64,000 bases of DNA, taken from Vibrio tapetis subsp. tapetis. Lineage in GTDB: Bacteria > Pseudomonadota > Gammaproteobacteria > Enterobacterales > Vibrionaceae. A program made the position numbers and the translations under genes. Positions 1 to 7,764 of the stretch are shown piece after piece (position 1 is the stretch's first letter; each line of letters begins with the position of its first letter). The stretch lies in contig NZ_LT960612.1 of assembly GCF_900233005.1 (NCBI RefSeq), positions 868,001 to 932,000 of the forward strand. Reading direction: 5' to 3'. A model generated the notes under the pieces. It had not been told where the DNA came from and made no database searches. It saw only the letters and a list, made by a program, of their open reading frames with translations.

Positions 1-457
1 ACTGCAATTCAATTTCGCCGTCAAGCCTACGCCCTGTGGGCTGGAAGCCATGGGACAGGTAAAACTCCAGAGCGTTGCCTTTTTCAGTATCCATGGTTGT
101 TAAGGTGACGCCGTTTAGGCCCAACAATTGCGCCATTTCTTTACAAAAGTTAAGTGCTTGAATACCAAAGCTTCCACCTTGATGGTGTTGATCGATCATC
201 AGTCGCCATACGTAGAGGCAATTCGGTTGAAAGTGATCCGTGTCTTGTTGAGTTGTGCGCGGATCGAGAAGAGTGACCAGTCCAACGGCTGTTTGCTGGT
301 GGTAGATACCGAATGTTAGGCTCTCACTATGGATAAGCGTTTGAACTAGCCACTTTTCGTTGTTTGTAATCAAGTGTTGCTGTGAATCCTTGACTCGTAA
401 TGACATCAGTTCATCAACAGAGCTAGGGTTTGCTTTAATAAAAGACAGGCGGGTCAT
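1..457 (-). CDS. GNAT-family N-acetyltransferase (partial, C-terminus outside window)
   Basis: The minus strand is open from an ATG at 457 to the left edge, giving about 152 residues (starts MTRLSFIKANPS) with no stop, so the C-terminus is missing. The middle has a GNAT acetyl-CoA motif of the Q-x-x-G-G-x-x-G type (QHHQGGSFGIQAL) and a later segment with EFYLSHGFQPTGRR, the usual late GNAT beta-strand and helix followed by a turn. This points to transfer of an acetyl group from acetyl-CoA to a small amine or a protein; the overall pattern resembles spermidine/diamine acetyltransferases, but the substrate cannot be read from the sequence. It is followed downstream on the same strand by nothing visible, and msrA lies upstream. 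Confidence 0.75.
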   Translation of the reverse strand, partial: MTRLSFIKANPSSVDELMSLRVKDSQQHLITNNEKWLVQTLIHSESLTFGIYHQQTAVGLVTLLDPRTTQQDTDHFQPNCLYVWRLMIDQHHQGGSFGIQALNFCKEMAQLLGLNGVTLTTMDTEKGNALEFYLSHGFQPTGRRLDGEIELQ

Positions 458-502
458 GTTAGTAATTCCTTTACGTTAGTAGCAGTGGTAGTTATCTAAT
501 GG

Positions 503-976
503 TTATTGCTTGTATTTATGTAGGACACTTTGCGGAATATGGCAGTAATCATCTGGGCAGCGGGTTAGCCTGTCTTGGTGCTCGTCGTCGCTTGGTACAT
601 AGTTGGATAACGGAAGCACTTCGACCATGATCTTTTCGGCATCATCCCTGCCTTGAATAAAACGGTTGGCAATAGCCAAATGGTTTTCATGCTCGCTATA
701 GACACCTGTGCGGTACTTAGTGCCGACATCGTCCCCTTGTTTGTTTTTACTGTATGGGTCGATAATCTCAAATAAGAACTCAAGCAGTTGCTCTACAGAT
801 ACCAGTGCAGGATCAAAACGGGTACGCACACACTCTGTGTATCCATCGTATTGGCACTGCGTCGTTTGCTCGGTGCCATTCGCACGGCCTGCTTCTGTAG
901 AGCTAACCCCCGGAAGATGACGTAGATACTCTTGCACCCCCCAAAGACACCCGCCAGCCAAGTAGATTTCTTGCAT
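503..976 (-). CDS. msrA: Peptide-methionine (S)-S-oxide reductase, short MsrA
   Basis: This 157-residue protein reduces the S-epimer of methionine sulfoxide in oxidised proteins or free methionine. The N-terminus MQEIYLAGGCLWGVQEYLR carries the MsrA active-site signature with Cys10; the usual Phe of GCFWG is Leu here. The GTKYRTGVY segment and PSDDEHQDRL near the C-terminus also match the family. The ATG at 976 is chosen because the active-site motif sits about ten residues from the start in this family and the upstream extension (to 1054) has no similarity to it. It is shorter than MsrA proteins of 200 or more residues, so it is probably a second, compact paralogue. It stands alone and faces away from the RAYT gene. 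Confidence 0.85.
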   Translation of the reverse strand: MQEIYLAGGCLWGVQEYLRHLPGVSSTEAGRANGTEQTTQCQYDGYTECVRTRFDPALVSVEQLLEFLFEIIDPYSKNKQGDDVGTKYRTGVYSEHENHLAIANRFIQGRDDAEKIMVEVLPLSNYVPSDDEHQDRLTRCPDDYCHIPQSVLHKYKQ

Positions 977-1067
977 TATTTTCCAAATGATTAAACGTGT
1001 TAATACACGAATATTATCAGTTACCAAGTATATTGGTAGTGCAACGTCCCTCAACTCCCTCTACTCG

Positions 1068-1078
1068 GGACACACACC
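1068..1078 (-). repeat. RAYT-flanking motif, left copy
   Basis: GGACACACACC here is the exact reverse complement of GGTGTGTGTCC at 2347-2357 on the other side of the transposase-like gene. With its flank the reverse complement reads TTTGGTGTGTGTCC, 13 of 14 identical to TTAGGTGTGTGTCC on the right. A motif in inverted orientation on both sides of a Y1 transposase gene is expected for a RAYT/REP-like recognition sequence. The role is inferred. Confidence 0.55.
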
Positions 1079-1192
1079 AAATAGTATGACCAAACGACTG
1101 ACGTTACGTTAGCAAAACCTCAATTCCAGCCATCCCACTTTTCCTGCTGATCACAACTGCTATCTTATACAAAACATTCATTGGATACCTTT

Positions 1193-2152
1193 ATGGCCAC
1201 GGCAAGAAAACAGCTCATCTCCGTCGATGCGACTCCTTATTATCACTGTGTCTCAAGATGCGTGAGGCAAAGCTTCTTATGCGGTGAAGACAGGTCAACG
1301 AATAAAAGTTACGAGCACCGTCGAGACTGGATTGAGCATAAAATTCAATCTCTCACTCGTACTTATTGTGTCGATGTTTGCGCTTATGCGGTGATGAGTA
1401 ACCATTATCATTTGGTGCTGCACATCAATCGCGATAAGGCCCTAGAGTTATCTGCGTCCGAGGTGGTTGAGCGTTGGAGTCATGAACATAAATTGCCCGT
1501 ATTGATTCAGCGTTGGTTGAGTCAGGAGCTAAAGACACAAGCTGAGGAAGATAAGTGCATGGAAATCATTGAAGTTTGGCGAGAGAGGTTGTGGTCATTA
1601 AGTTGGTTCATGAAAGAGTTGAACTACGATATAGCCTGCCGCGCCAATCAGGAAGATGAGTGTACGGGGCATTTTTGGGAAAGCCGATTTAAAAGCCAGG
1701 CATTGCTTGATGAAAAAGCGCTAGCCGCTGCGATGGCATACGTCGATCTAAACCCCGTACGTGCTGGCGTGGCTCCATGCCCGGAAAAATCAGATTTTAC
1801 CTCCATACAAGCCAGACTAAAGGCACTTGATGATAATCAGGAAACAGCCACTTGTTTGCATCCATTCATCGGTAATTCAGCCCAAAATCAGAGTGCTGGA
1901 ATACCTTTTCGATTAATCGACTACATCGAATTAGTAGAATGGACCGCAAGGCAATTTCGAGTGGATAAGGCATCAATGGCAGACGATTTCCCACCGATTC
2001 TAGAACGACTTAACTTCAATCAACAGAGTTGGTTAGATGTGTGTACGACTCTTGAAAGAAAACGATCCACCGCAATTGGGTCGCCCATTGGCCTTGAGCA
2101 AGCAAAAAAAGCCTTAGGTAAATCCAGAATTCACTATTACCCGCTTGAATAG
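1193..2152 (+). CDS. RAYT-type (IS200-like, Y1) HUH transposase
   Basis: This 319-residue protein belongs to the REP-associated tyrosine transposases, single-strand DNA endonucleases of the IS200/IS605 superfamily. The HUH metal-binding motif is His71-Tyr-His73 within MSNHYHLVLH, and the catalytic Tyr is expected at Tyr183 in AYVDLNPVRAG, a hallmark segment. FWESRF just before it is also typical. About 100 residues follow the catalytic domain, matching the longer marine gammaproteobacterial subgroup. The ATG at 1193 fits the family start (MATARKQL); a TTG lies four codons upstream. The gene stands alone and is flanked by inverted copies of an 11-bp motif (1068-1078, 2347-2357, variant 2396-2406), its probable cognate repeats. 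RAYTs are usually single-copy domesticated genes rather than mobile insertion sequences. Confidence 0.85.
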   Translation: MATARKQLISVDATPYYHCVSRCVRQSFLCGEDRSTNKSYEHRRDWIEHKIQSLTRTYCVDVCAYAVMSNHYHLVLHINRDKALELSASEVVERWSHEHKLPVLIQRWLSQELKTQAEEDKCMEIIEVWRERLWSLSWFMKELNYDIACRANQEDECTGHFWESRFKSQALLDEKALAAAMAYVDLNPVRAGVAPCPEKSDFTSIQARLKALDDNQETATCLHPFIGNSAQNQSAGIPFRLIDYIELVEWTARQFRVDKASMADDFPPILERLNFNQQSWLDVCTTLERKRSTAIGSPIGLEQAKKALGKSRIHYYPLE

Positions 2153-2346
2153 GCAAATGACGCTTGAGTTACTCATTTAAAACATAACGCCAGCGACAAG
2201 TTGGCCATCTGCGTTTGTTCTGAGCCTAATTCTATGTTGAATTTTAGGTAAAATAACGTATTCAGCCTTCTTTTTCTGTCCAAACCATACCTAATTGAAC
2301 CATCGATGATGAATTACAGACGGCTATAGCATGAACTTCATGTTTA

Positions 2347-2357
2347 GGTGTGTGTCC
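2347..2357 (+). repeat. RAYT-flanking motif, right copy 1
   Basis: GGTGTGTGTCC is the exact inverse of the copy at 1068-1078. It lies about 200 bp after the transposase stop. The 2153-2421 stretch otherwise holds no gene that can be supported. Confidence 0.55.
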
Positions 2358-2395
2358 AGTGTCTTTGTATCTTTTATGCGTTTTTCAAGGCGTTA

Positions 2396-2406
2396 GGTGT
2401 ATGTCC
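2396..2406 (+). repeat. RAYT-flanking motif, right copy 2 (one mismatch)
   Basis: GGTGTATGTCC differs by one base from the copy at 2347-2357 and has the same orientation. Including the TTA before each, the two are 13 of 14 identical and spaced 49 bp apart, like paired REP units. Confidence 0.5.
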
Positions 2407-2421
2407 GAAGTTCTAAAGTTT

Positions 2422-2799
2422 TTATGCGGCTATTGGGGGGTGGGTTTGGCGTAGCCACACTTTCTCGTGGTAGAAGTAAGCGATGGAGTTGATGGTTGGT
2501 TCTATGGTTGCCATTAAGCCGCCGATGAATGCGTCACCGGTTAATGTGTACGTTACGCTAAAGGCGACACCAAAATGAATGACGGCGAAGCTAGCGGTTT
2601 TTAGTTGGGTCATGGATTCGCGACGCTTTAAGAAGCCGACTTTTTGCCAGACTTTTTCATGCAAGTAGAACGCACCGGTATTGACGGAAGGCTCAATCAT
2701 GGCGATTAAGCTACCCAAAAGGAAGTCGTCCGTTAAGGTAAATGCGACCAAGGTTGCAATGGTGAAGTGGATTGCTGCAAAAGTGGCTGTCTTGATCAT
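2422..2799 (-). CDS. Membrane protein with two tandem DUF2061 repeats
   Basis: The 125-residue product consists of two similar halves, about residues 1-58 and 63-125. Each half starts K-T-A-[ST]-F-A-x-I-H-F and ends near an E-P-[ST]-[IV]-N-[ST] motif followed by a Y-x-H-E-K-V-W segment. This is the pattern of DUF2061, a short family of predicted inner-membrane proteins with two hydrophobic segments per repeat. No biochemical function is known for the family. The gene is monocistronic; the upstream region contains a sequence resembling a Fur box at 2843-2857. Confidence 0.8.
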   Translation of the reverse strand: MIKTATFAAIHFTIATLVAFTLTDDFLLGSLIAMIEPSVNTGAFYLHEKVWQKVGFLKRRESMTQLKTASFAVIHFGVAFSVTYTLTGDAFIGGLMATIEPTINSIAYFYHEKVWLRQTHPPIAA

Positions 2800-2837
2800 C
2801 GTATTATCCTAACGCGGTTCATCTGGGTGATGTGGTT

Positions 2838-2857
2838 ATTATCGATAATTATTCTTA
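2838..2857. promoter_or_regulatory. Possible Fur-like operator upstream of the DUF2061 gene
   Basis: A perfect 12-bp palindrome ATTATCGATAAT (2838-2849) runs into CGATAATTATTCTTA, which matches the 15-bp Fur 7-1-7 consensus TGATAATNATTATCA with three mismatches. It lies about 45 bp upstream of the ATG at 2799. Iron control is an inference from this similarity only. Confidence 0.3.
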
Positions 2858-3030
2858 TTTGTGAAAATGGGTTAATGCTATTTCATTGATAGGTATTGGC
2901 TATCAAAATAGAGGCGCTTTACTGAAGGTTTGTTGGTGTGAGTTTGAACTCTTTCGCAATTTTCGTCACTGCGGCAGTGAGCGACGTAATGAAACGTATA
3001 GAATAACCGCTTACCGTGACTGGAGGGGTA

Positions 3031-3327
3031 ATGAAAAAGATACACTTTGTTGATAACAAACCGTATTATTTTGACTTGAGTACGTCTTCATTGATCGGTG
3101 GCGCGATAGCGTTAGTCGCTTTTCTGGTCTCTTTTTCAAATGATCATGTCTACCTAACATATGCCACCATAGTGTTCGGGTTAGTATTTCAACATTTGTC
3201 TCCCAAAAAACCGAAAAAAAGCCACTTAGCAACCGACGGCGACGAAATCTACCTACACGGAATTCCTGCGGCGTTAAGAAAAAAACGCCGATATTTAGTC
3301 AGCCTTGTATCCGTATTACGTCCTTAA
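3031..3327 (+). CDS. Small membrane protein of unknown function, possible -1 frameshift extension to 3416
   Basis: I do not recognise the family. The ATG at 3031 has a good ribosome binding site (GGAGG about 7 bases upstream) and opens 98 residues: a polar start (MKKIHFVDNKPYYFD), two close hydrophobic segments (about residues 20-34 and 44-56) and a basic tail (SPKKPKKS, LRKKRR). An in-frame A-AAA-AAA heptamer at 3279-3285 precedes the stop. Reading on in the -1 frame from it replaces the last residues by about 45 others, including NNGYYRIRVYKNWVTEDDW and ending at a TAG at 3414-3416; this extension looks like genuine protein. The annotated frame may therefore be truncated by a lost A, or the site may allow programmed slippage. 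Confidence 0.55.
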   Translation: MKKIHFVDNKPYYFDLSTSSLIGGAIALVAFLVSFSNDHVYLTYATIVFGLVFQHLSPKKPKKSHLATDGDEIYLHGIPAALRKKRRYLVSLVSVLRP

Positions 3328-3452
3328 CCGCCAATAATGGATACTATCGCATTCGAGTCTACAAAAATTGGGTGACCGAGGATGACTGGCAACTCATGCT
3401 GAAGGAATGTAGCTAGAGCATTCGTTGCTAGTTAGCAGGTTTTGGCTAAAGG

Positions 3453-3965
3453 CTACTTCATTGTTACTTTTTCAATGATTACATCAGAGACCGGCATGTC
3501 TTCATGCCCAAATCGGGTGCAGGTTGCAATCTTCCCAATCTGATTAACTACATCCATTCCCAGCGTAACTTTACCAAACACCGCATAACCCCAACCGTAG
3601 TTTGTTTTGCCCGTGTGATCGAGGAAATCATTATCAGCAAGGTTAATGAAAAATTGCGCTGTAGCAGAGTGAGGCGCGTCGGTTCTCGCCATTGCTAAAG
3701 AGCCCACCACGTTTTTTAAACCGTTGAAGGCTTCATTAGAAACTGGAGCACGGCATTTCTTTTCTGCCATATTCATCGCAAAGCCATCGTCCCGAATTTC
3801 ATAGCCACCACCTTGGATCATAAAGCCATCTATGATGCGGTGAAACAAAGTGTTGTTGTAAAAGCCATCATTGCAATAACGTACAAAGTTGGCGCAAGTT
3901 TCAGGCGCACTTTTATGGTCAAGTTCGATCTCAATGTCGCCATGATTAGTCGTGATAGTGATCAT
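3453..3965 (-). CDS. ppiB: Peptidyl-prolyl cis-trans isomerase, cytoplasmic cyclophilin B type
   Basis: The 170-residue protein catalyses cis-trans isomerisation of proline peptide bonds. It has no signal peptide. The single-domain cyclophilin fold is covered end to end: FYNNTLFHRIIDGFMIQGGG holds the catalytic Arg of FHRxIxxFMIQGG, followed by SLAMARTDAPHSATAQFFIN and the YAVFGKV segment. Alignment from memory with E. coli PpiB (164 residues) is close throughout, with a short insertion around residues 60-70 (MNMAEKKCRA). The 3' end converges with the unknown gene at 3031; no promoter was assigned. A genome of this group may hold another PpiB copy, so the symbol marks the family rather than strict orthology. 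Confidence 0.9.
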   Translation of the reverse strand: MITITTNHGDIEIELDHKSAPETCANFVRYCNDGFYNNTLFHRIIDGFMIQGGGYEIRDDGFAMNMAEKKCRAPVSNEAFNGLKNVVGSLAMARTDAPHSATAQFFINLADNDFLDHTGKTNYGWGYAVFGKVTLGMDVVNQIGKIATCTRFGHEDMPVSDVIIEKVTMK

Positions 3966-4040
3966 AATGGGTAATGGTTCTTAGATTGATGCGTTAATGA
4001 GTGGAGTATAAAGAATTAGGAATAAGATGCCATTGGAAAT

Positions 4041-4072
4041 AAAAAAGCCGCAAGCTTAGGGGAGCGTGCGGC
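4041..4072 (-). terminator. Rho-independent terminator downstream of the MAPEG gene
   Basis: GCCGCA (4047-4052) pairs with TGCGGC (4067-4072) across a 14-base loop that can add GCTT-type pairs. On the minus strand the stem is followed by six T residues. It sits about 40 bp after the stop of the gene at 4113. Confidence 0.8.
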
Positions 4073-4112
4073 AAAGAAGTTCTCTCTTTTAGATCTAGCT
4101 TAATCGAGGTAA

Positions 4113-4532
4113 CTAACTCATCATCGCAGTGGCAACGAATCCGACCAGAACGAGGTTGGCAATGTATGCAATCATATAAAAATAGCTACGAGGGCTTGGG
4201 TTGGTTTCCGTTGCTATTAGGTAATACAGCACCATATGAGCAAGCCTTGCAACAGCGTATACCCAAACGATAGCGGCTAACCATGTCGCGTCTGCCCCAA
4301 CATAAATGGCTAATGCGGTAGGAACCAGCATCTGAATGATGTTTTCAAGTGAGTTCTGGTGAGTACGATGGCTGCGGAACACGAATGAATCGTGGCCTAG
4401 TTTGTCATCTAACACGCCTGGTATCATGTTGGTTTGTTTTCGATGAGCGAGTGTTGCGATAAACCCTTGCACGATGATCATCGTGATAATAAACCAAACA
4501 CCCCATAGTGTCGCGTCGTACTCTGCAAACAT
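4113..4532 (-). CDS. MAPEG-family membrane protein
   Basis: The 139-residue product has four predicted transmembrane helices (about residues 8-28, 65-85, 88-105 and 115-136). The loop after helix 1 carries FRSHRTHQNSLENI, and helix 3 carries ARLAHMVLYY, both typical of MAPEG proteins (membrane-associated proteins in eicosanoid and glutathione metabolism). Bacterial members are often glutathione-transferase-like but mostly untested, so the substrate is unknown. The gene is a single transcription unit ending in the terminator at 4041-4072; its upstream region contains a 10-bp inverted repeat (4559-4612) that could be an operator. Confidence 0.8.
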   Translation of the reverse strand: MFAEYDATLWGVWFIITMIIVQGFIATLAHRKQTNMIPGVLDDKLGHDSFVFRSHRTHQNSLENIIQMLVPTALAIYVGADATWLAAIVWVYAVARLAHMVLYYLIATETNPSPRSYFYMIAYIANLVLVGFVATAMMS

Positions 4533-4558
4533 GTCACTTTACCTTGTTAACTATTAAG

Positions 4559-4612
4559 TTGTGCGCAAACTATAATTCAAGCCAGATTATATTGCAAATA
4601 TATTGCGCACAA
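4559..4612. repeat. 10-bp inverted repeat TTGTGCGCAA / TTGCGCACAA
   Basis: TTGTGCGCAA (4559-4568) and TTGCGCACAA (4603-4612) are exact inverse copies separated by 34 bp, between the MAPEG start and the interrupted gene at 4626. Each arm contains the palindrome TGCGCA. Two copies near a promoter suggest a pair of operator sites for a dimeric repressor; the regulator is unknown. Confidence 0.5.
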
Positions 4613-4625
4613 TTTAAATGATTGC

Positions 4626-5627
4626 CTATTTAGTGATTAGCGAGTAATCAGCCATTTCCATTCGTGTCATGGAATGAACATCGTCGAATGGAGCCGCATG
4701 AATGGTGTAAAAATAGAAATCAGGACCGATCTCCTTGCCCAGCATTTTAGTGAAATAGGCGACTTGGTCATGATGGGCGTCATCATTTCTTGGTAGTTTG
4801 TCTGCGGTAGTACCCTGTGAGCAACACCAAGAGTGAACGCCTAAAATGCCGTTACCTTTCACTTGCCTGTTAACGCCCGCGGCGAATAAGTCGACGCCTC
4901 CAGAGTACGCGTAACCGTTATTGGGTATTGTTGTATTCAAACCTGAATTTCGTAGCAAGTTGCCAGTGTGCATATTGATCTCATCGTTGAGCGAACCGTT
5001 CACTGCTTTGATCACTATGGTGTCGACATTCGGGTTGCGCTCTACCAGGTTTGATAGTTGAACATAGGTATTCGTCCCTAACTCACTGGTTAGAATTGCC
5101 CTGTTTTCTTCAATACTAAATTGACTCGTACCTCCGGAAATGAGCGCCTCATTGATACTCATTTCAAAGTCGGTTTCAGTGCCTTTTTGATTCACTAGCT
5201 TGCCATGGTAAACAATATTTTCTTGCTCGGTGATGGAAACATTACTCGACTTCCAAATCGTTGTTGAACTGAGCATCGCTTGTTTGAAATCGCGCTCAGA
5301 TTCAAAACTTTCGGCATGGTTGAAGCGTCCCTCATAAATCGTCACATTGGTGCCAGGCTCGGGATCTTCAAAGCTAAATGGAATCGTTACTAAGCCATTA
5401 GCATAGCTAACAACCAGCTGTTGTTAGCCGATTGTTTGGATTGTAAGGGGAAAGCGCTCACCTTGAATTCGTATCCAGAGTTGCTGTTTTTGCTCTTTGA
5501 AGTCAGCAATGTACTGTGCTAGCTGATCACTTGGAACTGCATTTAGCTCAAGTGGTTGAACGGAGCTCCAAGAGAAAGAGGAAGCCATGAGTAATGAGGT
5601 GAGGCAAAGTAGATTAAAAGGTTTCAT
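4626..5627 (-). pseudogene. Periplasmic ClpP/crotonase-fold protein interrupted by an in-frame TAA
   Basis: From the ATG at 5627 the reading frame gives a signal peptide (MKPFNLLCLTSLLMASSFSWS) and about 67 residues to a TAA at 5426-5424. The same frame continues without shift as QQLVVSYANGLVTIPF to the stop at 4626, about 333 codons in all. The distal part resembles ClpP-like periplasmic proteins (COG3904 type): NPNVDTIVIKAVNGSLNDE, then YAYSGGVDLFAAGVNRQ with a likely nucleophile Ser in the SGG motif, then ILGVHSW with a likely catalytic His. A GTG at 5345 could start only a headless, non-exported product. Changing the TAA to CAA (one transition) would restore a 333-residue exported protein. 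A nonsense pseudogene is most likely; suppression or a base error is possible. The stop lies in a hairpin with 8-bp arms (5407-5426). Confidence 0.65.
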
Positions 5628-5837
5628 TGAAGGCACTCAGTTTATTATGGGCGTGCATTATCGTAAGTCAGTCAAGGTGTTTGATCTATCGTGCAAGTGT
5701 CGTTTTAATGTCGTGATATTGTCATATCCTTAAACTTTATAATGACATTTTGATACAATTTATTGAATGAAAATTGACATAGCGCTATGTAGGAGTAGCT
5801 ATACTAAATAAGTTGAATATAAAATAAGAAGCGCAAA

Positions 5838-6344
5838 ATGATTGAAACAGCTCGCTTGATGTTACGTCCGACAAATCCGGATGATTTGGAGCTCTATTGT
5901 GCACTGCTGACCGATGATGAAGTAACCCAGTTCCTACCATTTGGCCAACCTTATCGAGACGAAGTGATCCGAAAGGAACTGATGAATCGCATTGCTCATT
6001 GGCAACAGTACGAGTTTGGCACGTTCACTATTATCCGAAAATCTGATGGTAAAAAGTTAGGTTACGTTGGAGTAGAAGAAACCAACTCTCCGACTTGTTT
6101 TGATATTCGGTTTGCAGTAGTGCCTCAAGAACAAGACAAAGGCGTTGCCTTTGAAGCGGCGTTTGCGTGTTTAGACTTTACATTTAAGCAAGGTCGTATG
6201 GAACGTATCTATGGAGTAGCGATACCGCAAAACAATCGCTCAGTCCATCTACTTGAGAAGTTGAACATGCATCCTCATTTAGGCATCGATTTTTATAGTG
6301 ATGACAGTTTCAGTTATTTTTCTGCTACAAACCCACATTTATAA
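5838..6344 (+). CDS. GNAT-family N-acetyltransferase, RimJ/RimL type
   Basis: The 168-residue protein begins MIETARLMLRPTNPDDLELY, the typical opening of RimJ/RimL-like acetyltransferases (E-T-x-R-L-x-L-R). The central strand KLGYVGVEE and the pyrophosphate-binding region PQEQDKGVAFEAAFACLDF follow, and the late N-N-R-S-V-H-L-L-E-K-L segment is the conserved asparagine-serine helix near the C-terminus. Members acetylate N-terminal amines of ribosomal proteins or small molecules such as antibiotics; the substrate is not readable here. The start has AGAAG just upstream. It ends 55 bp before the helicase and may be cotranscribed with it. Confidence 0.8.
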   Translation: MIETARLMLRPTNPDDLELYCALLTDDEVTQFLPFGQPYRDEVIRKELMNRIAHWQQYEFGTFTIIRKSDGKKLGYVGVEETNSPTCFDIRFAVVPQEQDKGVAFEAAFACLDFTFKQGRMERIYGVAIPQNNRSVHLLEKLNMHPHLGIDFYSDDSFSYFSATNPHL

Positions 6345-6399
6345 GGAAATTGGGTATAGAATCTAGCGCTTGATGTTTATTAATGCCAAAGCGAACTTG

Positions 6400-7641
6400 A
6401 TGACTTTTTCCGATTTTAACCTGTCCTCTGCCATAACTGACGCTATTTCTACGCAGTTTCAAACCCCGACTGAAATCCAGAAGTTGGCTATTCCCGCAGC
6501 TACAGCAGGCAAAGATTTACTCGCTTTAGCACAAACGGGCAGTGGTAAAACGTTAGCGTTTGGGCTGCCAACGTTACAATGTGTTGATAGCTCTAGTGAG
6601 AAAATACAGTCAGTCATTGTGGTGCCCACTCGTGAACTTGCAATCCAAGTCAGCGCTAATTTACACGCTATTGCAGTAACCATTGGTGTTCGGATAGTGA
6701 CACTATGTGGTGGTGTGGACCAAACCGTGCAATTGAATGAGTTAAATAAAGCGCCGCACATCGTGATAGCCACTCCCGGTAGATTATTGGATTTTCTTAA
6801 CCAAGACGTCGTGATACTAAACGATGTTAAGCAGTTGGTGTTAGATGAAGCCGATCGTCTATTAGATATGGGGTTTTGGCCTGATTTACAGAAAATACTG
6901 CGCTTTTTTCTAAGCCAATATCAAACAATGTGTTTTTCTGCCACCATGCCAGACAACTTAAAAACGGTGCTTTCGGCAATCCTAAATGATCCGATCAGGA
7001 TAGAAGCTCAGGCTGTTAATACGGTGGTAGAAACCATTAATGAACATTTGTATTTGGTCAATAAAGGCAGCAAAGCACAAGCGTTAATTGCTCAGATAAA
7101 AGCGAATGACTGGCAACAGATTTTGGTGTTTATTAGTGCGCGTGATAATGCCGACGCATTAGCGAAGAAAGTGGCTAAAGCGGGTATAACCGTGGCAGCA
7201 TTACATGGCGATAAAGACCAAAGTACACGTGAGCAAACGTTAGAACAGTTTAAAACGAACCAAGTTCAAGTGTTAATAGCAACAGACATTCTAGCGCGAG
7301 GCATTCATATTGATGCGCTTCCAGTTGTCGTTAATTTTGACTTACCTCTTAGTGCACCAGTCTATGTTCATAGAGTTGGAAGAACCGCTCGTGCTGGCCA
7401 AAGTGGTATCGCTATTTCATTGGTATGCCATGGTGAAGCAAATGCACTGAAGGCAATAAGAGAGCTGACAGGCCGATCACTGACTTTGAATGAGCTTGAA
7501 GGCTTTCCTGTAACCGATAAACCGGCATTAGAAAGTGACGATACGAGCATGCCAAAGCGTGCTAAACGGGATAAGCAAGCAAACCGTCGCAGTGCTAAAA
7601 AGCGCAGTAGTAGCCAGTTTAAGAAGAAAACGACCAGGTAG
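6400..7641 (+). CDS. DEAD-box ATP-dependent RNA helicase, RhlE-like
   Basis: The product unwinds RNA duplexes using ATP. From the ATG at 6400 (413 residues) the order is Q motif (PTEIQ, about residue 23), motif I AQTGSGKT (44-51), Ia PTREL (76-80), Ib TPGR (125-128), DEAD (149-152), SAT (180-182), then the second RecA domain with HRVGRTARAGQ. The last 40 residues are rich in Lys and Arg, an RNA-binding tail common in RhlE-like and DeaD-like proteins. The ATG at 6400 is preferred because MTFSDFNLS aligns with family starts; an in-frame ATG at 6373 would add nine residues, and neither has a strong ribosome binding site. The exact orthologue name is not assigned. Confidence 0.9.
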   Translation: MTFSDFNLSSAITDAISTQFQTPTEIQKLAIPAATAGKDLLALAQTGSGKTLAFGLPTLQCVDSSSEKIQSVIVVPTRELAIQVSANLHAIAVTIGVRIVTLCGGVDQTVQLNELNKAPHIVIATPGRLLDFLNQDVVILNDVKQLVLDEADRLLDMGFWPDLQKILRFFLSQYQTMCFSATMPDNLKTVLSAILNDPIRIEAQAVNTVVETINEHLYLVNKGSKAQALIAQIKANDWQQILVFISARDNADALAKKVAKAGITVAALHGDKDQSTREQTLEQFKTNQVQVLIATDILARGIHIDALPVVVNFDLPLSAPVYVHRVGRTARAGQSGIAISLVCHGEANALKAIRELTGRSLTLNELEGFPVTDKPALESDDTSMPKRAKRDKQANRRSAKKRSSSQFKKKTTR

Positions 7642-7764
7642 GGCGTTGTCGAGATATTTGTTCGATATTCTGACCAAGAATTGCGTAGAGATTCCAATAC
7701 AAGTTTGCAAGTAATCAAAATAAAAGGTAAAAATGGAAAACAACATAAACACAAGGATGAAGTT

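Noticed and set aside
1193..2152. Complete, active IS200/IS605 insertion sequence
   Set aside because: The long C-terminal part and flanking short inverted motifs fit a RAYT gene; no IS200-type subterminal ends or TnpB/IscB gene are seen.
4626..5345. Independent 239-residue gene starting at GTG 5345
   Set aside because: The frame continues upstream in phase to a signal peptide, interrupted only by one TAA, so this start is probably not natural.
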